Below are positions 49,037-61,200 of a stretch of 64,000 bases of DNA, piece by piece. The notes below the pieces were generated by a model, which saw only the letters and a program-made list of their open reading frames with translations, was not told where the DNA came from and ran no database searches. Made by a program: the position numbers and the translations under genes. The number at the start of each line of letters is the position of its first letter. The first letter of the stretch is position 1. The stretch is from Zavarzinia compransoris. Lineage in GTDB: Bacteria; Pseudomonadota; Alphaproteobacteria; Zavarziniales; Zavarziniaceae. The stretch covers positions 123,328 to 187,327 of the forward strand of contig NZ_QGLF01000007.1 in the NCBI RefSeq assembly GCF_003173055.1. The letters run 5' to 3'.

Positions 49037-49115
49037 GAGCGGCGCTTTCCTCGATAGTCGTGCCGGCCAAGGCTGGAAGGGCGGGCCGCGATTTGCAACG
49101 GTAACTTGATGCCTG

Positions 49116-49148
49116 CCCGCTTCGTCGACGAAACAGCCCGCTTCGTCG
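49116..49148. promoter_or_regulatory. LytTR-type direct repeat pair 2, between the kinase and adhesin genes
   Basis: Two identical CCCGCTTCGTCG copies at 49116-49127 and 49137-49148, again with a 21-base period. They lie 79 bases upstream of the intact kinase ATG and 79 bases upstream of the adhesin ATG, so the bound regulator could act in either direction. A 12-bp palindrome TTCGTCGACGAA (49121-49132) overlaps the first copy. A weak adhesin promoter (TTCCTC at 49157, TATTTA at 49181) would start directly after the repeats. Confidence 0.68.
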
Positions 49149-49227
49149 AGTAGGGCTTCCTCCCGCCCTCGGTAAGGATTTATTTACTAAGGGTTACCCC
49201 TTGGGGAAGGGGCGGGGAGTCGCGACC

Positions 49228-52200
49228 ATGATCCAGGCGGAACGGCATCATCGGGACCAGTCGGGCGGCACGGCCGAGTGCTTTGGCCGCACCCCCCTGC
49301 GCCGCCTGCTGACGTCTTCGACCGCCCTGGTGCCGTCGCGCCTCGTGATGGTCGCACTTGCTGCCGGCTTCGGGGCCGGCGCCGCCCGGGCGCAGGACGG
49401 TTTGACGCTGCCGGCGGGCGGCGCGCTGGTCGGCGGCAACGCCACCGTCAGCACGCCCGAGGCCGGCCGCCTCGTCATCGACCAGTCCAGTGCCAAGGCG
49501 GTGATCGACTGGCAGGGCTTCGATGTCGGCGACCGGGCTTCGGTCCGCTTCAACCAGCCGGATGCCCAGGCGATCACCGTGAACCGGGTGACCGCGGGCG
49601 GCGCCAGCCGGATCGACGGCCAGGTTTCCGCCAACGGCAAGGTGGTGATCCTGAACCCCAACGGCGTGCTGATCGGCCCCGGCGGGCGGATCGATGCCGC
49701 CGGCGTTGTCGCCAGCACCTCGAAGATCGATGCCGATGCCTTCATGGCCGGCAACGGCAATCTCACCTTCACCCCTGGCGGCAATGCCGGGGCCGAGATC
49801 GCCAACGAAGGCACGATTACGGTCGAAGGGGCGGGCATCGCCGCCCTGGTCGGCCCCAATGTGCGCAACACGGGCACCATCAAGGCGGTTGCCGGCAAGG
49901 TGAACCTGGCGGCGGGCGAGACCTATACCCTCGATCTCGCCGGCGACGGGCTGATCGAATTGGCGGTCACCGGCTCGGGCCGCCGGCTCGACCAGGCGGG
50001 CGTGGTCGAGGGCGGCACGGTGGTGATCTCCGCCGATGCGGCGTCGGATGTGGTCGCCAATGTCGTCAATATCGGCGGCGTCACCCGCGCCACCGCGATC
50101 AGCGTCGATGGCGGCGAGATCGTGCTGGACGGCGGCGCGGGCGGCATTGCCGTCACCGGCACCGTCGATGCCTCCTCCGCCGCCGGGGCGGGGGGAACGG
50201 TCACGGTCACCGGCGCCACGGTCACCCTTGCCGGCGGCGCCAAGGTCAAGGCCGATGGCGCCACCGCCGGCGGCACGGTGCTGATCGGCGGCGACCGGCG
50301 CGGCGGCAAGGTCGAGGCGGAGAAACTGGTGCCGAAGCCGGTGCCGACCGCGGCCAGCACCACGGTCGAGAGCGGCGCCGCGGTATCCGCCACCGGCGGC
50401 AGCGGCCCGGGCGGCGCCATCGTCGTCTGGGGCGATCAGCGCGCCTCGGTTTCCGGCCTGCTCGCGGCCGGCGGCGCCGGCGGCGGCTTCATCGAAACCT
50501 CGGGGCTGGAAGTCCTGCTCGACGGCGCCGCGATCGACGCCGGCAGCGGCGGCCAATGGCTGCTGGATCCGACCAATTACAACCTGAACGCCGCCGCCGC
50601 GACGACGATCCAGAACACCCTGAACTCGGGCACCAATGTCCTGATCGAAACCGCCGACGCCGGCGCCGGCGCCGGCGACATCATTGTCGCCAGCTCCGTC
50701 ATCTGGGGCAGCGGCGCCACCCTCGAACTGGCGGCCCATCGCAACATCACGGTGAATGCGAACCTGATCGCCAGCGCCGGCGGCGACCTGACACTGCGCG
50801 CGGACAAGAACGGCACCGGCACCGGCACGGTGACAGTCGCCGTCACGCCCGGGCTTACCGCCGGCAGCGTCTACAACATCTATTACAACCCGGCCGACAC
50901 GGACAGCGACGGCCAGAAATACGACAATCCCGCCACCTATGCCGCCGGCGGCGGCGCCCGCACCGCCTGGATGCTGGTGAACAACGTCAACGACCTTCAG
51001 GCGATGCGGGACAATCTGTCCGGCACCTATGCCCTGTCGCGGGATATCGACGCCAGCGCCACCGCGACCTGGAACAGCGGTGCCGGCTTCGTGCCGGTGG
51101 GGGCCTCGGGCAGTTCGTTCACCGGCAGATTGGACGGCCAGGGCCATGTCATCGACGGTCTCTATATCCGCCGGACCGCTAACTATACCGGGCTTTTCGG
51201 AGAATCGGGCGGTTCGATCCGCAACCTCGGCCTGGTCGATGCCAATGTCACGGGCGGCCAATTCACCGGCGCCCTGGTCGGCAGGCAGGTGAGCGCCGGC
51301 ACGGTCGCCAATGTCTTCGTCACCGGCACGGTTGCTGCACCCCTCGGCTACGTCGGCGGCCTCGTCGGCCTGGACGCCGGCAGTATCACCGATTCCTGGG
51401 CTTCGGCCACGGTCAGCGGAACCAACGTCTACGCCGGCGGCCTCGTCGGCCTCAGCAGCGGTGTCCTTGCCCGTGTGCATGCCTCCGGTGCTGTAACCGG
51501 GCAGAGTTATGTCGGCGGATTGGCCGGCTCGATCACCGGCGGCACGCTTACCGACGGTTATGCCACGGGGTCGGTCACGGCCTCCAGTGGCGCCGCCGGG
51601 GGCCTTGTCGGATGGGTGACCGGCTCCACCCCTGTTTCGATCGACCGCGCCTATGCCACGGGGGCGGTCACCGGCCCAAGCCGCGGCGGGCTTATCGGGA
51701 TCATCTTGGTGGGTTTGGGTGCCATCACCCTGACCGATACCTATTGGGATGCTGCCACCACCGGCGTCGGCGTCGCCTATGGCAGCCTCTCCGGCATTGC
51801 ATCGATCGACGCGACCAATATCGCCGCCCAGCCCTATGCCGCGGCCAGCTACACCGGCTTCAATTTCACCAATACCTGGTATATTGCCGAGGGCAGCACC
51901 CGCCCGATCCTGCGCAACGAATATTCGACCACGATCAGGACTGCGCACCAGTTGCAACTGATGGCGCTGAACCTCGGCGCGTCCTATACGCTCGCCAACG
52001 ACATCGACTTCGGCGCCGAAATCGCCGCCGCCGGCGCGGTGTGGAACCCGGCCACCGGCTTCGTGCCGGTAGGGGCCGCGAGCAATTCGTTCACCGGCGC
52101 CTTGGACGGCCAGGGCTATGTCGTCGAGGGTCTCTATATCAGCCGGACCGGTAGCGATACCGGGCTTTTCGGGTATTCGGGCGGTTCGATCCGCAACCTT

Positions 52201-55200
52201 GGCCTGGTCGATGCCAATGTCACGGGCGGCAGTTACACCGGCGCCCTGGCCGGCAGGCAGTCGAGCGTCGGCACGGTCGCCAATGTCTTCGTCACCGGCA
52301 CGGTTGCTGCAACCGGGGTCTCGGCCGGCGGCCTCGTCGGCGTGAACAACGGCAGTATCGCCGATTCCTGGGCTTCGGCCACGGTCAGCGGAACCGGCGC
52401 CTACGTCGGCGGCCTCGTCGGCACCAGCAGCGGCAGCGGTGTTCTTGCCCGTGTCCATGCCTCCGGTGCTGTAACCGGGCAGGTTTATGCCGGCGGATTG
52501 GTCGGCTCGATCACCGGCGGCACGCTCACCGACGGTTATGCCACGGGAACGGTCACGACCTCCAGCTCCAGCGCCGGGGGCCTTGTCGGATCGGTGAACA
52601 GCATCACCCCTGTTACGATCACCCGCGCCTATGCCACGGGGGCGGTCGCCGCCAGCGCGGTCCGCGGCGGGCTTATCGGGATCATCACGGTGGATTCGGG
52701 TAGCACCACCTTGTCCGTTACCCGTTGGGATGCCACCACCACCGGCGTCGGCATCGCCTATGGCGGCCTCATCGGCAGCCTGTCGATCGACGCGACCAAT
52801 ATCGCCGCCCTGCCCTATGCCGTGGCCAGCTACCCCGGCTTCGTTTCCAGCAATGCCTGGTACATTGTCGAGGGCAGCACCCGCCCGATCCTGCGCAGCG
52901 AATATTCGACCACGATCAGGAATGCGCACCAGTTGCAACTGATGGCGGTGAACCTCGGCGCGTCCTATACGCTGGCCAACGACATCGACTTCGGCGCGGC
53001 GCTGGCCAATGCCTCGGACGTCTGGAACCCGGCGACCGGCTTCGTGCCGGTGGGGGCCGCGGGCAGTTCGTTCACCGGCGCCTTGGACGGCCGGGGCCAT
53101 GTCATCGACGGTCTCTATATCAGCCGGACCGGTAGCGATACCGGGCTTTTCGGATATTCGGGCGGTTCGATCCGCAACCTTGGCCTGGTCGATGCCGATG
53201 TCACGGGCGGCATTTACACCGGCGCCCTGGCCGGCAGGCAGTCGAGCGCCGGCACGGTCGCCAATGTCTTCGTCACCGGCGCGGTTGCTGCAACCGGGGT
53301 CTCGGTCGGCGGCATCGTCGGCGTGAACGAAGGCAGTATCGCCGATTCCTGGGCTTCGGCCACGGTCAGCGGAGGCAGCGGCTCCGCCGGCGGCCTCGTC
53401 GGCACCAGCAGCGGCAGCAGTGTCCTTGCCCGTGTCCATGCCTCCGGTGCTGTAACCGCGCAGAACTATGCCGGCGGATTGGTCGGCTCGATCACCGGCG
53501 GCACGCTTATCGACAGTTATGCCACGGGAACGGTCACGGTCTCCAACATCGGCGCCGGGGGCCTTGTCGGAGTGGTGATCAGCGTCAACCCTGTTACGAT
53601 CATCCGCGCCTATGCCACGGGGGCGGTCGCCGCCGGCACGGCCCGCGGCGGGCTTATCGGGGTCATCACGGTGAGTTCGGGTAGCACCACCCTGTCCGCT
53701 ACCCGTTGGGATGCCGCCACCACCGGCGTCGGCGTCGCCTTTGGCAGCCTCTCCGGCAGCCTGTCGATCGACGCGACGGATATCGCCGCCCAGCCCTATG
53801 CGGCGGCCAGCTACGCCGGCTTCGATTTCACCGATACCTGGTATATCGCCGAGGGCGACACCCGCCCGATCCTGCGCAGCGAATATTCGACCACGATCAG
53901 GAATGCGCACCAGTTGCAACTGATGGCGCTGAACCTCGGCGCGTCCTATGTGCTCGCTAACGACATCGACTTCGGCGCGGCAATCGCCAATGCCTCGGAG
54001 GTCTGGAACCCGGCGACCGGCTTCGTGCCGGTGGGCAGCACTGCCAATCCCTTCACCGGCCAGTTGGACGGCCAGGGACATGTCGTCGACAGCCTCTTTA
54101 TCTATCGGCCCGGCATCGGACAGACCGGCCTGATCGGCCGGACTGCGAACGCGACCATCGGCAATATCGGCCTGGTCGATGCCGATGTCACCGGTGGAGC
54201 CCAGAGCGGCACGCTGGTCGGGCGCGCCGTGGGCGGCAGCATTGCCAACGCCTTCGCCACGGGCAAGATGACCGAGGCCGTGGTCGGGGCGGCGGTCGGC
54301 GGCCTGATCGGGGATCTGAGCGCGGGGACACTTGCCGATTCCTGGGCCGCCGTCGATGTGCTGTCGGACTATTACGCCGTGGGCGGGCTGGTCGGGTACG
54401 GCCAGGCGGTAACCATCATCCGGTCTCATGCCTCCGGCACCGTCTCCGGCGTGGGCAGTATCGGCGGGCTGGTCGGCCAGTTGGGCAGCGGTCTCGGCGC
54501 GAGCGTGGTCGACAGCTATGCGACCGGCGCCGTGACCGGGACGTCCGCCGTCGGCGGCTTGATCGGCGGCTATATCTACAATTCGACCTTGAGCAATGTC
54601 TATGCCAGCGGCGCCGTCAGCGGGAGTACCGATGTCGGCGGGCTGGTCGGCGGTCCTGCCGGGGCGGGGGCCATCACCGGCAGCAATGCCTATTGGGACG
54701 CGACGACCACCGGGCAGAGCCAGGGCATCGGCAATGCCACCGGCGCCGGCGGCCTTGCCGTCACCAACATCAGCGCGGCCCCCTATGTCGCCGCTTCCTA
54801 TACCGGCTTCGTTTCCTCCAATGCCTGGTATATTGTCGAGGGCAGCACCCGCCCGATCCTGCGCAGCGAATATTCGACCACGATCAGGAATGCGCACCAG
54901 TTGCAACTGATGGCGCTGGACCTCGGCGCGTCCTATGTGCTGGCCAACGACATCGACTTCGGCGCGGCAATCGCCAATGCCTCGGAGGTCTGGAACCCGG
55001 CGACCGGCTTCGTGCCGGTGGGGACCTCGGGCAATCAGTTCACCGGCGCATTGGACGGCCGGGGCCATGTCATCGACGGTCTCTATATCAACCGGACTGG
55101 TGACGATACCGGGCTTTTCGGGCGGGCGAACGGTTCGATCCGCAACCTTGGCCTGGTCGATGCCAATGTCGCGGGCGGCGCCCGCACCGGCGCGTTGGTC

Positions 55201-58200
55201 GGCTACAATCTGAACGCCGGCGCGGTCACCAATGTCTTCGTCACCGGCACGGTTGCTGCAACCGGTAGCAACGCCGGCGGCATCGCCGGCGCGAGCGATG
55301 GCCGTATCACCGATTCCTGGGCTTCGGCCACGGTCAGCGCAACCATCGGCTACGCCGGCGGCCTCGTCGGCCTCAGCGGCGGTGTCCTTACCCGTGTCCA
55401 TGCCTCCGGTGCCGTAACCGCGCAGAGCTATGCCGGCGGATTGGCCGGCTCGATCGACCGCGGTTCGGTCACCGACAGTTATGCCACGGGAACGGTCACG
55501 GTCTCCAGCATCGGCGCCGGGGGCCTTGTCGGAATTGTGAGCAGCATCGCCCCTGTTACGATCACCCGCGCCTATGCCACGGGGGCGGTCGCCGGCGCGG
55601 CCCGCGGCGGGCTTATCGGGATGATCACGGTGCTTACGGGTCCCGCCGACCTGATCGATACCTATTGGGATGCCGCCACCACCGGCGTCGGCGCCGCCTA
55701 TGGCAGCCTCTCCGGCGGTGCATCGATCGACGCGACCAATATCGCCGCCAATCCTTATGCCGCGGCCAGCTACCCCGGCTTCGATTTCACCAATACCTGG
55801 TACCTTGCCGCGGGCAGCACCCGCCCGATCCTGCGCAGCGAATATTCGACCACGATCAGGAACGCCCACCAGCTGCAATTGATGGCGCTGGACCTCGGCG
55901 CGTCCTATGTGCTCGCCAACGACATCGACTTCGGCGCGGCAATCGCCAATGCCTCGGAGGTCTGGAACCCGGCGACCGGCTTCGTGCCGGTGGGGACGCT
56001 GGCGACCCCCTTCACCGGCGCGCTGGATGGCCAGGGCCATGTTATCGACGGGCTTACCATCAACCGTCCTGCTGCCAATCAGGTCGGCCTTTTTGGCCAG
56101 ACCTCGTATGCGGTCATCGGCAATATCGGGCTGGCCAACGCCAGTGTAACCGGTGCCAGCGAGATCGGCGCTTTGATCGGGCGGGCCGTGGATGGCAGCA
56201 TCACCAATGTTTTTGCCACGGGATCGGTGACTTCAGGATCGGGGACCGCGGTCGGCGGGCTCATCGGGAAATTGAGCGTGGGAACGCTTGCCGATGCCTG
56301 GGCGGATGTCGATGTGAGGGCCAGTTCCTTCGCCGCAGGCGGGTTGGTCGGCTTCAGCGAAGCGGCCATTGTCCGCGCCCACGCCTCCGGCACCGTCAGC
56401 GGCCAGGGCTATAGCGGCGGGTTGGTCGGCCAATTGGGCGGCCCGGGGGCGAGCATCACCGACAGCTATGCCACCGGCGCCGTGACGGGGACGACTGCCG
56501 TCGGCGGGCTGGTGGGCGCCTTTATAAGCAACTCGACCCTGACCAATGTTTATGCCAGCGGCACCGTCACCGGGACCAGCGCTGTCGGCGGGCTGGTCGG
56601 CGGCCCCAATGGAGGGGGGGCAACGATCACCGGCAGCAATGCCTATTGGGATGCGACGACCACCGGGCAGAGCCTGGGCATCGGCAATGCTACCGGCGCC
56701 GGCGGCCTTGCCGTCACCAATATCGGCGCGGCGCCCTATGCCGAGGCCAGTTACACCGGTTTCGATTTCACCAGCATCTGGTATATCGCGGAAGGCAATA
56801 CCCGGCCGCTCCTGCGCAACGAATATTCGACCACGATCTACAGCGCCCATCAGCTGCAGTTGATGGCGCTGGATCTTGCCGCGTCCTATACGCTCGGCAG
56901 CGACATCGATCTGGGCGCGACGCGCGCCTATGCCGGCGAAGTCTGGAACACGGCGACCGGCTTCATGCCCATCGGCAACTCGACGACCGCCTTCTTCGGC
57001 GATCTCGACGGTGGCGGCCATGCCATCGACGGGCTCTACATCAACCGCGCCACCACGGACAATGTCGGCCTGTTCGGCCAGATGGGCGATTTCGCGGCCG
57101 ACAGCGGCAGGATCTCCAATCTTGCCCTGACCAATTTCAATGTTTCCGGCAGCTCGTCGGTCGGCGGCCTGGTCGGAAGGGTCGTCGGCACGGCGGCGGC
57201 GACCCATGCCTTCGACACGATCACCCTTTCCGGCCAGGTGGCGGCTGCCAACTTCGGTGCCGGGGGCCTGATCGGCCAGACGATGGGCGGCAATGTTTCG
57301 GTCGGCACGATCCGGGCCGATGTGACCGCATCGGCCAACAGCACCGCCGGCGGCTTGATCGGCGCCTTCAGTGCCCCGACCCAGCAGGTCACGATTGCCG
57401 ATGTGAACCTGACCGGCACCATGGCTGCCGCCAGCGGCGGTGCCGGGGGGCTGATCGGCTACAGCGATATCAGTGCGACCACCAGCCTGACGATCAGCGG
57501 TATTACCCTCGATGTCGCCGTTTCGGGTGGCAAGTGGATCGGCGGGCTGGCCGGCGGATTCGGTATCGCGACCTTGAGCAACCTGCGGGTTCTTGCCGTG
57601 GTGACCGGCACGCCCTCCTCCTATGCCGTCGGCGGGTTGGTAGGGCAGGGCAGCGGCAGCTTCACCGATGTCGAGGCGAAGGTGGACGTCACCGGCGGCA
57701 GCTATGTCGGCGGGGGACTTGGGCAGGCCCAAACGGCGGGCTCGATCAGCTTCGCGGATGTTTCCCTGACCGGCACCGTGAGAGGCTTGTCGGCCGCGGC
57801 GGAAAGCGACGTCGGTGGGCTGGTCGGGGATGGCGGTTCAAACGTCCTGACGATCAGCCGGACCTATGTCGGGGCCGCCGTCTCCTCCGCGGGGGGGGCC
57901 TTGGGCGGGCTCGTGGGCCATCATTTCGCCACCGTGAACATCACGGACAGCTACGCCACCGGCCCGGTCACCGCCGGGGGCAGCAATGTCGGCGGCCTGA
58001 TCGGCCGGACCCTCAATGCCACGATCACGGACAGCTATGCCAGCGGTGCCGTTACCTCGTCCCTGGCGGGGGCCGCGACCGGCGGCCTGGTCGCCTCGGC
58101 GTTGGGGACGGTGAGTGTCACCACCAGTTACTGGGACCTGGGCACCACGGGCCAGAGCGCCAGTGTCGGCGGCGGCACCGGGATCGCCTCGGCCGATGCC

Positions 58201-61200
58201 CGCACCGAGGCCAGCTATGCCGGCTTCGATTTCACCAGCACCTGGTACATGGTCGAGGGCGAATTCCGCCCGATCCTGCGCAGCGAATATTCGACCACGA
58301 TCCAGACCGCGCATCAGCTCCAACTGATGGCGACCAACCTCGCGGCGGATTACACGCTGGCCAATGACATCGACCTCGGCGCCGCCCTCGCCAACCCGGG
58401 CGAGGTTTGGGACACGGCCAAGGGCTTCCTGCCTGTCGGCGATAGTGCAACCAGATTCACCGGCACGCTGGACGGCCAGGGTCACGCCATCGACGGCCTG
58501 TTCATCGATCGGCCGGCGACCAACTGGGTAGGCCTTTTCGGCGTTATCGACGGGGCCGGCGCCGGCGTTGCCGACCTGGTCCTGACCAATGTCGATGTGA
58601 CGGGCCGGCAATTGGTCGGCGCCGTCGCCGGGGTGGGTGAGCTGGGGACCCGTTTCAGCGATATTCTGGTGATCGGCGCCGTCGAAGCCGGCAATGGTTA
58701 TGCCGGCCTGCTGGTGGGGTCGTTCAACAGCGGTGTCGCCACCAGAATCGCCGCGGAGGGCAGCGTCAAGGGGGGGACGGGGTACCTGGGGGGCCTGATC
58801 GGCAGTCTCACTATTGCGACCGTCAGCGACGCCTATAGCGGCGCGACGGTCATCGGCACCAACGCTTTCGCGGTCGGCGGCCTGATCGGCGGCACCTTCG
58901 GCGCCTCCGTCCTCCGCTCCTATGCCGTCGGCGATGTTTCCGTCGTTTCCGGCGCCAGTGAGGTCGGCGGCCTGATCGGCTTCGTGGGCAGCGCGTCCAC
59001 CTTGACGGAAACCTATGCCAGCGGCCGGGTCACGGCCACCGGGCCGGATGTCGGCGGCCTCGTCGGCAGGTTCTCCGGCGCCGCGACCGCTACCGCCAGC
59101 TATTGGGATGTGACGACCACGGGCCAGGCGGCCAGTGCCGCGGGCACGGCGATCACGACGGCGCTGGGGGCCTTCACCGCCAATACTTATACCGGCTTCG
59201 ATCTCGCCGGCACCTGGTACATGGACCCGGATGCGGCAGCGGGCAGCGCCGGCCGTCTCCGCCCCATGCTGCGCAGCGAATTCTCGACGACGATCCGCAC
59301 CGCGCATCAATTGCAGTTGATGGCGCTGGATGTCGCCGCCGATTACACGCTGGCGAATGATCTCGACCTCGGCGCCTCCCTTGCCAATGCCTCGGACGTG
59401 TGGAAAGCCGCCACCGGCTTCATGCCGGTGCAGGCGGGGATCACCCTGTTCTCCGGCACCTTCGACGGCGGCGGCCATGTGATCGACGGCCTGGCCATCA
59501 CCGGCAGCGGTTCCAGCCGTACCGGCTTGTTCGGGTATCTGTCCGGTGCGACGGTCACCGATCTCACCCTCGCCAATGTCGCCATCGTCGGCGGCACCTT
59601 TTATACCGGCGCGCTGGCCGGTGCGCCGGGCGTCGACGCCAGCCTGGTTTCCAATGTCCATGTAACAGGAACAGTTTCAGGCGGCAACTATGTGGGCGGT
59701 ATCGCCGGCAGTTTCAACGGCACGCTGACCGGGTCGTCCAGCACGGCGACCGTCAGCACGACGGCCGAGGCGGCCGGCGGCCTTCTCGGCGAACTCGGCG
59801 GTAGCGGCAGCGTGATCGAATCCTGGGCTTCCGGCGACGTCAGGGCCGGGACCAATCTGGCCGGCGGTCTCGTCGGCGTGTTGCAATCCTCCTCCGCCGT
59901 CGCCCGGTCCTATTTCACCGGCACGGTGACGGCCGCCAATTATGCCGGCGGCCTCGTCGGCATCGCCAATTTCTCCGCGACGATCACCGACAGCTACGCG
60001 CTCGGCGCCGTGGTCGCGACCGGCACCTATGCCGGCGGCCTGGTCGGGCGCCTGAACGGCACCACGATCACGTCGAGCTACGCGGCCAATTACGTCACCG
60101 GCAGCAACAGCGGCGGGCTGGTCGGCCTCTATTCCTCCGGTACGGCCGCCAATGCCTATTGGGACACTGGGATCAGCGGCCGCGCCAATGCGGCGGGGTC
60201 CGGCACGCTCACCGGCACGTTCAGCGGCGTGCCCGCCGCCCAGCTGAAGGCCGGCCTGCCGCCGGGCCTTTCCGCGGCGGTCTGGGGCACGCTCGCGGAT
60301 ACCGCCTATCCCTATCTGGCGTGGCGCTTCCCCGCTGGGGTCAGCGTCCTGGCCGGCACCTCCGGCCTTGTCGGGCGCGGCGTTTCCTTCACCCTGGGGG
60401 GCGAGGTGGTCGGCCAGGCCATCGCCGGCGCCGACGGTTCCTTCTATGCCATGGTGGATCCGGTCGCCAGCGGCGGCATGGCCCTCGCCTGGGGGGACGG
60501 CCGCCTGGCCTCGACCGCGGGCGTGACCACCACCGCGCAATCCGCTTCCGCCCGCGACTTCGTTGCGGTGGCGGGGGCGACCGGCGGGCACGGCCTCGGC
60601 TTCAGCCTCAACACCGACGTGCTCGACGTCGCGACCGCCGGGGGCACGCTCTCCGCCGCGCTGGCGGCGATGGCGGCTGCCGCGGGCACCACCCCGGCCG
60701 CGCCCTATCTGTTCACGATCAGTGGCGGCGATCTCGCCGTCGCCGCGGGCAAGAGCCTGGAATTCGCGGCCGGGGGCAGCGCCTTCACCCTCGATGCCTC
60801 GATCGCCGCCACGGGGGCCGGCACCATTCTCCTGCGCCTGACCGCGGCCGACGGTACGCTCACCCTCAACAGCGGCGAAAGCCTGGGCGCGGCGGCGACC
60901 ACCGGCGCCGCGGTCGTCGTGGTGGCGCCGAAGCTGGTGAACAATGCCGGGGCTTCCGCCCTTTCGGTTGCCGCCGGCGCCCGTTCTCTCGTCTATGCCG
61001 ACGATTGGGCGACCTCCAGCCTGGGCGGCCTCGGCGGTGGGGACCGGAACATTTATAACGCCACCTATGGCAGCCTGGCGCCGGCCTCGGTCTCCGGCAC
61101 GACATCGAAGATCGTCTGGAAGCGCCAGCCGACTTTGACCGTCACCGCGGCGGACGGCAGCCGGACCTATGGCGCGGCGTTTTCCGGCGGCTCGGTCAGT

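Noticed and set aside
49278..51182. Arg-rich plus-strand frame inside the adhesin gene
   Set aside because: It is a frame-shifted shadow of the adhesin coding sequence with no family resemblance; the register starting at ATG 49228 is open throughout.
49180..56040. A minus-strand open frame of about 2,286 codons opposite the adhesin gene
   Set aside because: It arises because the GC-rich repeat modules lack stops on the complementary strand. Its translation is low-complexity Gly/Ala/Asp/Arg, repeats with the 981-bp module period and has no recognisable domain, while the plus-strand frame gives clean TPS and GLUG domains.
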